NCBI GenBank assembly: GCA_002709695.1
Contig: PAQF01000028.1
Coordinates: 113,821-177,820 of the forward strand
DNA from: Candidatus Poribacteria bacterium
GTDB lineage: Bacteria > Poribacteria > WGA-4E > UBA9662
Reading direction: 5' to 3'
DNA: 64,000 nucleotides
The stretch's first letter is position 1, and each line of letters begins with the position of its first letter. The translations under genes were made by a program, and so were the position numbers. Shown one piece after another: positions 42,835-53,716 of this stretch. The notes below the pieces were generated by a model. That model was given only the letters and a program-made list of their open reading frames with translations. It was not told the DNA's origin and searched no databases.

Positions 42835-45804
42835 ATGTCAGCAGTTCCAGAAATAACAATGCATATAGGGCAAAACTCTAATGGTTTTGAGGTCAAGGAC
42901 GTTACACCTCTTGAGGCTTTACGGTCGGTAGCTTATCAACTTGAACATAAACAGAGTGGCGCACGATTACTTCACCTTTACAACCAAGATGCAGAGAACT
43001 TGTTTTCGGTTAGTTTTCCTACACCACCACCAGACGACACTGGAATCCCACATATCCTCGAGCACGCGGTTCTGGCTGGCTCCGGCAAGTATCCGGTTAA
43101 AGAGCCATTCTTCGAAATGATAAAAATGAGTATGGCAACATTTATCAATGCTATGACAGGTTCAGATTGCACCTATTATCCAGTAGCAAGCAACGTTAAA
43201 CAGGATCTCTTCAATTTAGCTGAAGTATATTTTGATGCCGTTTTTCATCCTTTATTAACTGAGCAAACATTCAGGCGTGAAGGACATCATTTTGCTCCCT
43301 CGGATCCAGAAAACCCTACAGGTGACCTGACAATAACAGGTATTGTTTACAATGAAATGAAAGGCGCATTTTCTGATCCTGAATCCCGCCTTTATCGCTC
43401 AATATCCCGCGAATTGCTTCCAGATACAATTTATGGGAAAGAATCGGGAGGCGACCCGGAAGCTATTCCTGATCTGACCTATGAAGCCTTAAAGGAGTTT
43501 CATAGTACCTATTACCATCCAAGTAACAGCTATTTCTTTCTGTACGGAAATATACCTACCACGGAGTATTTGGCATTTTTATCTGATAAACTTGATAATT
43601 TCAACCGTCTTGACGTTGACGCAATTATCACACCTCAAGTGCGATGGGATCAACCGAGGTCCAAAGTAGATACATATCCAATTGGTGAAGATGAACCTTC
43701 CACCGAAAAAACATATATGGTAATAAAATGGTTAATTGGCGAGGCCACAGATGCAGAAGATGTCGCTTTGCTTTATATTCTTAGTCTTATCTTATTAGGT
43801 AATGAAGCTGCTCCTTTAAAAAAGGCAATTATAACCTCGAATTTAGGTGCAGACATTATTGCTTCAGGTGCCGGTGGGATTGGTAGAGAGAGTACTTTTA
43901 GCGTTGGACTCAAGGGTAGTGAACCAGACCGCCTCGATGATTTTGTTCAGTTAGTTACTGAAACATTATCCCAAATTGCTGAAGATGATATTGATCCAAA
44001 ACGAGTTGAGGCTGCCTTTCAGCAATCTGCATACCACTATCTTGAAATTCAATCGATGTTCCCATTACACATGATGGACAGGGTAATCAGTTCATGGATC
44101 TATGATAAAAACCCGTTGATTTTCTTGCGTATGAGCGAGCATTTGTCTAACTGTAGACGTCGCTATGAATCTGATCCTAAACTTTTCAATCAACTAATAC
44201 GTTCTAGGCTACTGAAAAACCCTCATCGGCTCACTGCCATGCTGAAACCTGATGGCCAAATGCAACCTCGAATCGATATGGCCTTTACCGAACGAATGAA
44301 AAAAACACGAAAGCAGTTTACAGATGAGCAAGTAAAAAAAATTGCGGAAGATGCCGAGGAACTCGATAGATTGAATAGTCAGCCTAATTCTCCTGAGTTG
44401 CTGGCAACATTGCCACAATTGAAAGTAAGTGACTTACCGGCTCAACTTACACATATTCATTCAGACATAGAAGTCATTGATGAAGTCAAGTTTTTAAGAA
44501 ACAATGTGTTTAGCAACGGTGTGAATTATCTGGTTTTAAACTTTAGTCTCAAGGGAATGCCCTCAGAACTCTGGTCCTACCTACCACGCTATACCGAAGC
44601 GATTCGAAAAATGGGAGCAGCAGGGATGGATTATGAGCAGATTGCTCAGCGGTCAGCAGCATCTACTGGTGGAATTTCCTGCTGGACTGATTTTGGGACT
44701 CATGTTGACGATGCCAATCACTCCTTGTGGAATGTACAGTTCAGCTTGAAGGCTCTAGACGACCAAATGTCTTCCGCCCTAGAAGTCTTGCACGATCTAC
44801 TTTTTTCGATTGAGCCAAATGACAAAAACCGGTTACAGGATGTGTTAGTCCAAGCGCAGGCCAGATATCGGACAGACATGGTTTATGAAGGATCAGGAAC
44901 CGCTATGAGCCATGCTGGGCGCGGCTTGACCCCCGAAGGGTATCTATCCGAAATGGTACATGGGTTACCACAACTGGCACTTGTCGAAGAATTCAACAAA
45001 AATTTTGATACGTGTAGTGAAGACATCATATGTCAAATTGAATCGATACGGGACTTCTTACTAGTACGGGGTCGCTTGACCGCCAGTTTTACCGGCTCAG
45101 ATAATTCAGCTACAATAGTACAAAATACCTTGGAAAACTGGATATCCGATATGCGTCATGAATCCATTGGTGATGCGTCTATTGGATTTACTCCGTATGA
45201 AGAACCACCATCTGAAGGTTTAGCTGGTCCCATCCAAGTTGCGCACTGTGCACAAGTCATCCCTGCTCCACATTACTCCCATCCGGATAAGACCGCTTTG
45301 ACGGTGGGTGCCCATCTGGTGCGGTTAGACTATATCATGAACGAAATCCGATTTAGGGGTAACGCTTATGGGGCGATGTTCAATTATAGTCCTCTTGGGA
45401 GTGTTCTTAGCTTGGGGTCTTACCGTGATCCACATATCAGCAGAACACTGGATGTATTTTCTGGTGTTGCTGATTACGTTCGTGAAGTTGCATGGACACA
45501 GACCGACATCGATCGTGCAATTATAGCCACAGCTAAACAATTCGAGAGACCTATTCGACCGGCGGCTGCAACCGGCCAGGCTTTGCAACGTCATCTGATT
45601 GGACAAACTCCTGAACTTCGTGAACAGCATTACTCTCAACTTCGGCATGTCACCCCGAAAGAGGTAAAACGAGCCTTGTTAGAATTGCTGGAAGATAATT
45701 TTACGATGGGAGCGGTTTGTGTGGTTTCAAGTCGGGAAAAGCTAGAAGCTGCCAATCAGGAGATGTCGGGCCGTCGACTAATCATTGAAGATATCTTGGG
45801 ATAA
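42835..45804 (+). CDS. M16C metalloprotease (presequence protease / PreP-Cym1 family)
   Basis: A 989-residue peptidase, the usual length for PreP. The inverted zinc motif HxxEH is in 'GIPHILEHAVLAGSGKYP' (about 72-76) with the third ligand in 'GIVYNEMKG' (about 175). Two M16 halves joined by a helical linker make a closed chamber that degrades peptides up to about 60 residues. No signal peptide, so it is cytoplasmic. AAGGA precedes the ATG. Monocistronic. Confidence 0.95.
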   Translation: MSAVPEITMHIGQNSNGFEVKDVTPLEALRSVAYQLEHKQSGARLLHLYNQDAENLFSVSFPTPPPDDTGIPHILEHAVLAGSGKYPVKEPFFEMIKMSMATFINAMTGSDCTYYPVASNVKQDLFNLAEVYFDAVFHPLLTEQTFRREGHHFAPSDPENPTGDLTITGIVYNEMKGAFSDPESRLYRSISRELLPDTIYGKESGGDPEAIPDLTYEALKEFHSTYYHPSNSYFFLYGNIPTTEYLAFLSDKLDNFNRLDVDAIITPQVRWDQPRSKVDTYPIGEDEPSTEKTYMVIKWLIGEATDAEDVALLYILSLILLGNEAAPLKKAIITSNLGADIIASGAGGIGRESTFSVGLKGSEPDRLDDFVQLVTETLSQIAEDDIDPKRVEAAFQQSAYHYLEIQSMFPLHMMDRVISSWIYDKNPLIFLRMSEHLSNCRRRYESDPKLFNQLIRSRLLKNPHRLTAMLKPDGQMQPRIDMAFTERMKKTRKQFTDEQVKKIAEDAEELDRLNSQPNSPELLATLPQLKVSDLPAQLTHIHSDIEVIDEVKFLRNNVFSNGVNYLVLNFSLKGMPSELWSYLPRYTEAIRKMGAAGMDYEQIAQRSAASTGGISCWTDFGTHVDDANHSLWNVQFSLKALDDQMSSALEVLHDLLFSIEPNDKNRLQDVLVQAQARYRTDMVYEGSGTAMSHAGRGLTPEGYLSEMVHGLPQLALVEEFNKNFDTCSEDIICQIESIRDFLLVRGRLTASFTGSDNSATIVQNTLENWISDMRHESIGDASIGFTPYEEPPSEGLAGPIQVAHCAQVIPAPHYSHPDKTALTVGAHLVRLDYIMNEIRFRGNAYGAMFNYSPLGSVLSLGSYRDPHISRTLDVFSGVADYVREVAWTQTDIDRAIIATAKQFERPIRPAAATGQALQRHLIGQTPELREQHYSQLRHVTPKEVKRALLELLEDNFTMGAVCVVSSREKLEAANQEMSGRRLIIEDILG

Positions 45805-45999
45805 AATAGTTCGGCCAGAAAAATCACCTAAATAACTGAATAGTCACTTTTTATGAGTAATTACTTTATCGCGTCATCGTTTATGGAAAACCATGGTTGT
45901 TTCTAACCACACACAGTCCAAGTTGTATGGGATGCTGTGCTACCATCCTGAAATTAGGGTTAAATATGGGAAGGAATTAACCGAACATAAGGAAAACGT

Positions 46000-47817
46000 A
46001 TGAGTGTTGGTCGGCTAGATTATTGGATTGGCAAAAAGGTGTTGAGCGCTGATGAGATAGATAGTAATCGTTTTTTAAAAGCAGCGTGCCAATACGCGAA
46101 TACAGTCATACAGTATGGAAGGGACAGATACAGCGGCAAAGGTATGCCTCTTTTTGCAGACTGCATGCACGTAGAGCATTTAAAGGCTCCCAGATCCATG
46201 ACATCTCACCGTACCGGAACCGAGCCCAAACCAACGGTCTGGAGCTTTTTCCACAACCAGCAAAATTTGATGAGGTTTCTCGCCTCCTTGAGCCAGTTCA
46301 CTGGGGAAGGTAAATATATCAACGCTGCGGGAGAAGCTACCGAATATATGTTCAACAATTACTGGTATAAGGAAAGTGGCCTTTTGCATTGGGGGGGACA
46401 CGGTTATGTAGATTTGGTAACTGGTAATACGTATGGAATGAAAGGGGTTGTTCACGAAATAGAGGATGTATACCCCTATTGGGAATTACTTAGGGCCGTT
46501 AATCCTGAACGGGGCGAAATGCTTATGAAAGGTATTTGGGAGGCAAATGTCAAGGATTGGAATGCGCTACACTACAACCGGCATGGTGATTTCAAGAAAC
46601 AGGTTGATCATGCAAACACGTGGAATAGATTTTGGGATGGATACAAGGATCCGGACATAAGCTCCGATCTTTCGTTCATCAGCGTGGCGCTAGACCTTTC
46701 GTATGCTGCATACAGTTTAGGATATCAAAAACAGGAAGAAGCACCCCGAATCTGGGCGGAACGATTATTGAATTTGATTATCAAACAGCGGGATCCGGAG
46801 ACCGGTATTTGGCCCAACCTTGTACATCCGCAAATCTCTAAACGAGGTCTTAACATTTTCGGCAGAAAATATCCTCAGGCTACTGAACCAAGAGTCTATG
46901 TAGGAAATCAGTTGAACCACACGATTACTCAAATGATGGGTATGCTTGCAATTGTGGAAAATGCTCAGAAATATAGCCGCTTAGGCGAGATGGTCCATAT
47001 CAAAGAAGCTGTTGAAAGGCACATCATCGGTTTCTTAGATGCCTCATATGATAAGGAAAGCAATAAGTTAAAAAGCATTATTATCGATGGTACGGATCTA
47101 ACGGATTTCCGTATAGAGGGGCCCTTTAGATTGGAGAAACTCTACTTTGGAGCAAAGAATGGAGGATCCTTCCTGCCTCAAAGAATTACCCCTCTCTATA
47201 CTTCTGTTTGCGCCCGAGGGTATCGGGTTTCCAACGGTAGTAGGAAATTTAGAGACTATCTTCGAGATATGTTCAAAGCAGTTGGAATTGGAGACATCGG
47301 CATCGAAAAAAATAGTGAACCGCGTTTGAATTTTAGTACTAATGCTTTAGAACCCGCTTATATTTTCGCATTAGTTGACTTGTTCCGAGTGGAACCGAAA
47401 CCGGAGTTTTTGAAAATGGCGGAACGAATTGGTGATAATTTGATTGAAGCTAGGCAACATACCGATAGCGGTCTTTTTACCCTGGAAGACAATTTCATAA
47501 TTCAGAACCCTGTTATGGACAAACCAGAGCTTCAGGAGCCTCATGAAGGGAAAAGTGTGACTGAAATTTTGGGAGACAGTCATAAAACAGCTAATCTTGA
47601 TTCAATGGAACCTCTGGCTTTGCTCAATGTTTACGCGGCACAAACTGAACAATACAATATCATGCCTAGTTGGGTGGCGGGAGGCCTCTATCTGAAGGTA
47701 AGTAGCGTCGGTCACATTTTAGGCAAAGAAATCCAACTATGGTTTGATAAACTGGCGCTTAAACAGTTTTACAAGGATAATAATATCGATTGTTCTTGGA
47801 ACATCGACGAAAATTGA
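46000..47817 (+). CDS. Pectate-lyase-like alpha/alpha-toroid protein
   Basis: A 605-residue protein without signal peptide. The N-terminal string 'RYSGKGMPLFADCMHVE' followed by 'SFFHNQQNLMRFLASLSQFTGE' resembles a family annotated as pectate lyase in Lentisphaerae, Planctomycetes and Poribacteria. The whole chain is helical with regular Trp/Tyr placements, as in a barrel of helical hairpins. Catalytic residues cannot be assigned. First gene of the glycan cluster; AAGGA precedes the ATG. Confidence 0.65.
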   Translation: MSVGRLDYWIGKKVLSADEIDSNRFLKAACQYANTVIQYGRDRYSGKGMPLFADCMHVEHLKAPRSMTSHRTGTEPKPTVWSFFHNQQNLMRFLASLSQFTGEGKYINAAGEATEYMFNNYWYKESGLLHWGGHGYVDLVTGNTYGMKGVVHEIEDVYPYWELLRAVNPERGEMLMKGIWEANVKDWNALHYNRHGDFKKQVDHANTWNRFWDGYKDPDISSDLSFISVALDLSYAAYSLGYQKQEEAPRIWAERLLNLIIKQRDPETGIWPNLVHPQISKRGLNIFGRKYPQATEPRVYVGNQLNHTITQMMGMLAIVENAQKYSRLGEMVHIKEAVERHIIGFLDASYDKESNKLKSIIIDGTDLTDFRIEGPFRLEKLYFGAKNGGSFLPQRITPLYTSVCARGYRVSNGSRKFRDYLRDMFKAVGIGDIGIEKNSEPRLNFSTNALEPAYIFALVDLFRVEPKPEFLKMAERIGDNLIEARQHTDSGLFTLEDNFIIQNPVMDKPELQEPHEGKSVTEILGDSHKTANLDSMEPLALLNVYAAQTEQYNIMPSWVAGGLYLKVSSVGHILGKEIQLWFDKLALKQFYKDNNIDCSWNIDEN

Positions 47818-47845
47818 AGGGAAAACCGATGAGGATAGGCCTAGC

Positions 47846-50617
47846 TCATTCGGCTTGAATCTCGATTCTCGCCATTGAACTCACGTCTTCAACCCGTAGG
47901 ATGCCTTCCTTTAAAACTTGATATTGGCGACTATCTTGGTTATCTGAAACCTGATACATTCTAGCATCAAGCCCTTTTATAATTATCATGCCCTTAGTAA
48001 TTTCAGGTGCTGGAGCCGACAATTGGATTTCAATGTTTCTTTTATTTTTGTTGATACTTACTTCTGTAATTTTGGCATTACAGGTTTCAAGGGTTACTCC
48101 GAGCGGGACTATGTTAGCTTTGAAACCAAAGCCCGACCATGGAAACAGTTGATATCTATCCTCTGTTGCTGATCCAGAGCATCCGTAACCTGTTATCCCA
48201 AAGTGTTCATCAAACACCAAGGTAGAACATAATAAGCTCAAGTTTCTGTTGAGACCTATACCTAGTTCCAGTGATCGTGCTTCATTTACGTAGAAGTTGT
48301 ATCTGGGATGGGTTCTATCGACTGGATTAAAGCGCCATTCTCTGCTATTATAACCCTTTCCTTTTGAATCCACACAACACCAGTGTCCAAGGAGACTGCC
48401 ATATGCCATCTGGAGCAGGTAATCGTCGCCCGTAACTTGATAACGGTCTAGAAGAGGATATGCATGCAGAGAGGTGGTGTAATTCCCAATGAATTTGTTC
48501 AAAGCTGCGTAACTGTACCATCTGGGATACCAGTCTTTTGTGGATAATATCATTCTCACAACCGTATTTTTCAACTTCTCATTGTTGACCAGTTTGGCGA
48601 GAACATAGCAAGGACTATGGTTCGTACTTGCCCCTGGACCCAAGTACTCCGATGAAAAAGGGTATTCCTCGGTGACGAAATGATCGCTTCGCTTTTCAAG
48701 CATCCCTCTGAGTTCCTCCTTTTCTTCCATCATTCCTTCTTCCTCAAGGGCTTCTAGAATGTACTCTAGTCTGAAGGATCCGAGAGGTGCGTGACTCTCG
48801 GACATGTTTCCCCAGGTATATCTCTGAAATCCTCTAAATTTCAGATGGTCAGCATATGTTGAATCAAGGTATGAAGCCATGGCTGTTTTGTATGCAAAGA
48901 GTAGGTATTCTTTATAAAGACGGCTGACCTTTATATTCGTATGTTTTGCAATCCTATACATATTGTAATATATGTTGTAAGCATGCGGATAATTGTAAAT
49001 TCTCCAGACGTAATCCCACCTTCTCCACGTTGTCTCTTGACCATTATCATCAGTAATTAAAAAATTTTCGATAGTTTCAAACCCTGGCTTTTCTTTAAGA
49101 AGTTCATACGTTTGATAATTATCAAAAAGGCTTGTTTTTATAGTGAACGTGTCGTTGTCCTGAAGCTTGCCGTAAAGGAAATGTTCTATAAACTCATCGA
49201 GCGCCTTTACTTCATCTGCATTGGGATAATAGGAGTTTTTTGCTGACAGAAAAACCGGAGGTGCGAAATTTCGGTCGTCGCTTCCACCTATCTCAATACT
49301 GTCTAGTCCATGGTCCATTTCCAAATCCACCATTTTTTCCAAGTCGTTATCCCAACTCCTGAAACTATAGCGACAAGGATCTTCAACATCCTTAACTTGC
49401 TGATTTTTTACAATGAAGTTGGCACGTGCATGAATTAGTTCCTCCAGCGGAGGCGTTCCATAGAACAATAGCGTTGTCCACTCATCGTCACCATAAGTTA
49501 TTCGGATTCGAAGTTCGCCTTCCTTGTTGACACGAAGCGTGTAAATATAGTGTCCTCCCCAAGCACCTAAGGGCTCGACTGCTATCCCCTTGTCTGTTTC
49601 AATACCATGAATCGTCTTGGTACAACGAAGCAACAGCTTCCCCTCTCCATCTTGAGGAAGGACCATTCCCGGAATGACTTTCACATCGACCTTGCCGTTT
49701 TTGTAGAATCTCTCCTTGAGATCTTGGATGTCCCTTGCTATTTGAAAGACGAAGCTGAAGGTTTTCTCTCTGCTTGGTGTTAAAACTAAGTCTCGGTGAC
49801 CGTTTTCTTTCGGGATTCTGGCTGCCGATTTGGAATACAGATAGATCAATGTACCTTGGGTTTTCATCATCGACTCATGTCCGTATTCCCCTTCTTCTCC
49901 AATAGCTTCGACAAAAGTATCTCCCGTTGGGACAATCATAAGATGATTTCCCTTACCACCGTACCGAATTGCAGAGTAACAGGATGAGTGGCCTGCAGCG
50001 AGATAGTGCTTCTCAAATCGATTTTCATTCAAGTACTTCTGGTTCTCCACTGACCTGTGGTTGAGCCCGGTAGTGGCGCTTCCCTTGTATATGCTTGTGT
50101 TTAGAACCATTGGTATTCCAAGTTCCCCAATGACCATTGTCTTCGACGCACAATTTTTGACTGAAAAATCCCAATAAATTTCATCTCTCTCAAGCCGATA
50201 TGTACTTATCACTTCGAGGTTCCTAAATCCTCCGATGTATTCCGAGTCCCCCTTGTAGGAACAGATGATAGTATTATCTGTACACTCGATATTTCTAATA
50301 TCATCGGAAAAGAAAGTATACATGGCATCCAGCTTTCCTTTGGGTTCACCTTTGAAACGGGCTTTGAGGAAAATATCTCCAGTCCATCCGTACATAGGAG
50401 CTCTGTGGTTCATGTCTTTCACATAGCGTCCTCTCCAAGCAACATTTGTCGCAGTATTTTCCTCATTTCCTATGAAGTTTGCGTCGTTGAAATCATTTTT
50501 TAAATATAGCCCTTGTAAAACGCCGGAAATGTCATCAACATCCAGTATAAAATAATCATTGCTCAGCCGCAAACAGGCGCCATGTGGTTTGTAAAGGGTT
50601 ATTTTTCTTTCTAGCAT
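47846..50617 (-). CDS. DUF5695-like carbohydrate-active protein
   Basis: A 923-residue protein without signal peptide. Residues about 1-370 are beta-rich, with a galactose-mutarotase-like supersandwich look; residues about 400-820 are helical and rich in Tyr and Trp ('RRWDYVWRIYNYPHAYNIYYNMYRIA'), an alpha/alpha toroid; the end is a small beta domain. The pattern and length fit DUF5695 proteins, which occur in glycan-degradation loci, but no catalytic function is established. AAGGA lies 7 nt before the ATG. Convergent with the pectate-lyase-like gene. Confidence 0.65.
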   Translation of the reverse strand: MLERKITLYKPHGACLRLSNDYFILDVDDISGVLQGLYLKNDFNDANFIGNEENTATNVAWRGRYVKDMNHRAPMYGWTGDIFLKARFKGEPKGKLDAMYTFFSDDIRNIECTDNTIICSYKGDSEYIGGFRNLEVISTYRLERDEIYWDFSVKNCASKTMVIGELGIPMVLNTSIYKGSATTGLNHRSVENQKYLNENRFEKHYLAAGHSSCYSAIRYGGKGNHLMIVPTGDTFVEAIGEEGEYGHESMMKTQGTLIYLYSKSAARIPKENGHRDLVLTPSREKTFSFVFQIARDIQDLKERFYKNGKVDVKVIPGMVLPQDGEGKLLLRCTKTIHGIETDKGIAVEPLGAWGGHYIYTLRVNKEGELRIRITYGDDEWTTLLFYGTPPLEELIHARANFIVKNQQVKDVEDPCRYSFRSWDNDLEKMVDLEMDHGLDSIEIGGSDDRNFAPPVFLSAKNSYYPNADEVKALDEFIEHFLYGKLQDNDTFTIKTSLFDNYQTYELLKEKPGFETIENFLITDDNGQETTWRRWDYVWRIYNYPHAYNIYYNMYRIAKHTNIKVSRLYKEYLLFAYKTAMASYLDSTYADHLKFRGFQRYTWGNMSESHAPLGSFRLEYILEALEEEGMMEEKEELRGMLEKRSDHFVTEEYPFSSEYLGPGASTNHSPCYVLAKLVNNEKLKNTVVRMILSTKDWYPRWYSYAALNKFIGNYTTSLHAYPLLDRYQVTGDDYLLQMAYGSLLGHWCCVDSKGKGYNSREWRFNPVDRTHPRYNFYVNEARSLELGIGLNRNLSLLCSTLVFDEHFGITGYGCSGSATEDRYQLFPWSGFGFKANIVPLGVTLETCNAKITEVSINKNKRNIEIQLSAPAPEITKGMIIIKGLDARMYQVSDNQDSRQYQVLKEGILRVEDVSSMARIEIQAE

Positions 50618-50854
50618 CTTTCCATCCTTGATATATGATTTAAATTTTGTGTTTTACGATGCATCTTTCCATAACATTGGAAAAAACTTTCGACAAATTG
50701 GACTTTCACCCCTCTATTTAGGATGGTTGAATACGTAAAAGATTAGCTTGCCAATGATAGACTCTGAATAAAGGAAAGGTAGGAATCGAAGTAAATTAAA
50801 CAAGAAAAGGTGGAGAAAACGAGTGAAATGACGGGATAGCACTTATGCTTTTCA

Positions 50855-53251
50855 TCATTCTATATCGAACCACCCACGGTAAGGAAGAGTCTGGCTTCCA
50901 CGGATAATGAAATAGTATTTACCAGGTTCCTCGGTAGCTGGAGTTTTCTTGAATTCCACTACCGAAGGTATGCTTATTTCTGGTGATCCTACCAATTCAA
51001 AACCAGGAATTTCAATCCAAGCTTTAAACTCTTTTTTAATGAGATCCTCTCTCCAAGGAGCAAACAAGTTCAGAGTAATAATTCCTTTAGAGACCGTTGC
51101 TTCGACTTTCGGTGGACACGAGGATTTTGGCAGTAGAACCACACTGAATCCACTCTTTACTGCGACAAAGATGTTGGTTGCTTTCCTTTCTATCTCCACT
51201 GCCTTTTTCTCTAGGGTATAAGCATCAATTTCGTAGCCAGTAGTAATATCTGAAGAAAGTCTATCCAGCTTGATCTTTTGCAGTTTCGGAAGTTGCATGG
51301 TGCCATCAGGGTACCCCCCAACAAGCAGGTCATAGTGTTTCGACCGGAAGAGTGTTCCTCTCCAAAAATTGTCTTCTGGACAATAAGGGTCAATGTCAGA
51401 GGTCTGTCCATGGACAAGTGCCTTGGGGAACTGTGAACGTAATCGACGCCATTTGGTAATCGGGCCGTGATTATCCAGATTTGCAAATCGTTCTCGATTT
51501 GGCCAAGGCATATCTGGTGCACGATTAATAGCTTCACCCAATGTGCAAGCACCATCATTTTGGGTCATCCAGCCATTAAGAGCACATTCAAAAGCACCTA
51601 ACGGATAATGAGGTAGCCAATAAAGTTCTGGAAATGCCACTCGAGCAGGGGTGACAGCGAAGCCAGTATGCGAATGAATCATTACTGAATTGATGTATGG
51701 TACCTGATAGTCAGTTCCCCATTCTGACATAATGATGATCTCTGGATTGATTCTGTTCATTGTTTCTCGGGTTGTACGCATCAGTTCAGCAACCCGTTGC
51801 GGACCGTTGTAGGGATTCTCGTGGTGGTGATCAGGATTGAAACAGTCCAAATCAAATGGTTGTTCATCGAGTCGGAACCCATCGAATCCATGTTCGATAA
51901 GATTAGTCGTTGCATGGATAATCCACTGACGCCATGAGTTCAAACCAGGACACATGGTCGCTTGGCGGAACCCAAAGCGAGGGTGGTGTTCCTCAAAAGG
52001 ATAAGCTTTGAAATAGCTACCATCTTTGTGCATAAGTTCAAAATACTCTCTTGGCTTATTGGTTTCGACTACATCGTAAATTCCAGTGGATGCACCAAAA
52101 TAAGAATTCACTTTCCTTCCGACACTTTGAGCTTTTTTGATCCCTGTTCTCATTTTCTCATTTCCACCTAGATCTGCACGGTTACCAGTTGGGTCAATAC
52201 CTTTATCTGGTCCCCAATTTCGCCAGCCGTGAACCTCTTGTACCATAGTTTCACCAGTGAGGTAACCGTGTCGCAAGAAATGGTCAAAGTAAGCTAGTCG
52301 GAATTCGGTAGAGGTCTCGAACTTAGTGCTACCGATATGTCCTCCCCAATCAGGTAGGTGAAGGGAGCGGAAATCATTCGTTTCTTGGTACCAGCGTGGC
52401 TGGGTTGGGATATCGAACTTGGAGCGGACCCAATTACCATACTCGCGTGCAATTACCTTCCAGCTACCGTCTACTATCATTAACCTAGCAGTTGGCCATG
52501 TGTACATCTGACCGGATTCAAGTTCCACTGATGGTAGGTGAAGTACTTTCATAGCACCTGTTGTTTTACGATGGAATGACTTTGACCCCCAATCTTTGTC
52601 AAGAATCATATACCCGAGACTACGATTATTTTGCTGGTTATAGACGATGTCGAATTGAAATGTCCAATGACCTCCATAACGATTTACTCTATCTTGCCAA
52701 GCAGGAGTACCGGAAGCTCCTGCATATCTCATATAGACAGACAAATCAGTTGCGAGGTCATCACTTAAGGTAATGCCTGAGAGTGATGGGAAATCGGCCA
52801 TGACGACCTGTTTGGAAGCGGATGCGTTGGTAAGACTTAATGTTAGATCAAAAGCTCCACTTTCGACTACTTCTACCTTTAAAGTCGATTCTAGTTCAAC
52901 ACCATTCTTTTCAATTGAGGAGGTAATCTTAAGAACAGATTGATCTTCATTCTCAAAATTGAATTGCCGCGACTGAAACTCTCTTGCATCGATTGAATGA
53001 CCACCAATTGGAGTATCTTCAAGTGGTTGCACATCAAAGTAAAATGTAAATGGATTGCCAGTCGTAGCTATAGCATTTAGATAGGATTTGACCTTATCAT
53101 TAAGGAGTGTAAGTTTTTCTATTCGTCCGGAGTTTTTGTCAAATTCGATTTGGGCTAACTTGCTCTTAACTCCAACAGTTGTGCCAGTTTCGGTCTGTGT
53201 ACTCGATTGGTCAACAGACGAGAAGACTGCCATGACGAAATTGACTAGCAT
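50855..53251 (-). CDS. DUF6259-like glycoside hydrolase with TIM barrel
   Basis: A 798-residue protein. The first 12 residues are hydrophobic and may be a short signal peptide. Residues about 25-270 form a beta-sandwich; residues about 290-600 look like a TIM barrel with 'GFDGFRLDEQPFDLDCFNPDHH' (candidate nucleophile Asp near 470) and 'IIIMSEWGTD' (candidate acid Glu near 512), the pattern of clan GH-D/GH-A-like DUF6259 proteins. A C-terminal beta domain follows. Substrate unknown. It diverges from the GH101-like gene. Confidence 0.7.
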   Translation of the reverse strand: MLVNFVMAVFSSVDQSSTQTETGTTVGVKSKLAQIEFDKNSGRIEKLTLLNDKVKSYLNAIATTGNPFTFYFDVQPLEDTPIGGHSIDAREFQSRQFNFENEDQSVLKITSSIEKNGVELESTLKVEVVESGAFDLTLSLTNASASKQVVMADFPSLSGITLSDDLATDLSVYMRYAGASGTPAWQDRVNRYGGHWTFQFDIVYNQQNNRSLGYMILDKDWGSKSFHRKTTGAMKVLHLPSVELESGQMYTWPTARLMIVDGSWKVIAREYGNWVRSKFDIPTQPRWYQETNDFRSLHLPDWGGHIGSTKFETSTEFRLAYFDHFLRHGYLTGETMVQEVHGWRNWGPDKGIDPTGNRADLGGNEKMRTGIKKAQSVGRKVNSYFGASTGIYDVVETNKPREYFELMHKDGSYFKAYPFEEHHPRFGFRQATMCPGLNSWRQWIIHATTNLIEHGFDGFRLDEQPFDLDCFNPDHHHENPYNGPQRVAELMRTTRETMNRINPEIIIMSEWGTDYQVPYINSVMIHSHTGFAVTPARVAFPELYWLPHYPLGAFECALNGWMTQNDGACTLGEAINRAPDMPWPNRERFANLDNHGPITKWRRLRSQFPKALVHGQTSDIDPYCPEDNFWRGTLFRSKHYDLLVGGYPDGTMQLPKLQKIKLDRLSSDITTGYEIDAYTLEKKAVEIERKATNIFVAVKSGFSVVLLPKSSCPPKVEATVSKGIITLNLFAPWREDLIKKEFKAWIEIPGFELVGSPEISIPSVVEFKKTPATEEPGKYYFIIRGSQTLPYRGWFDIE

Positions 53252-53716
53252 ACCGACTTACCAGATTTTGATTTTAGAATGTTACTTGGAAAAAGATGTC
53301 CAAAATCAGTTTGAGGTGCCACATAATTGACATTATACCAGTAAATGATCCTTGGGGTCATTTACTTTGATAAATAAAATTAGCCTCTTATTTAGATGAT
53401 TAGCATTACTCATTCCCATCTTGACTAGAACCCAACTTTGTTCTTAGATTTATCCAGAGTGACTCATCAACTTCACTTTCTTTAAGAACCCATTATTTTA
53501 AAAGGCTAATTTAATCACTTTGTGTCAAAGTAAACATTTAACTTAGAGAAGAGATAAAGATAGAAAAATCTTACAATACCTGTTATTAAAGAGCTTTTGG
53601 ATGAAGATACAGTGAATTGGAAGCTTTACGAGTGGTTAACTTGTAGGGCCATTTTTGATAACCTTATCCGAAAGTAAGAATGGAAACCCATTATTGACCT
53701 AAAGGTGGAAACTTGT
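53252..53716. other. Divergent promoter region of two glycoside-hydrolase-like genes
   Basis: About 465 bp, AT-rich. Contains a 9-bp inverted repeat AGTAAATGA/TCATTTACT (53340-53348 and 53358-53366), 89 bp upstream of the DUF6259-like start. No gene or RNA seen. Confidence 0.5.
53340..53366. repeat. Inverted repeat in divergent glycan-gene promoter region
   Basis: Perfect 9-bp arms AGTAAATGA and TCATTTACT around a 9-nt loop. No T-run follows, and both flanking genes point away, so an operator is more likely than a terminator. Confidence 0.55.
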
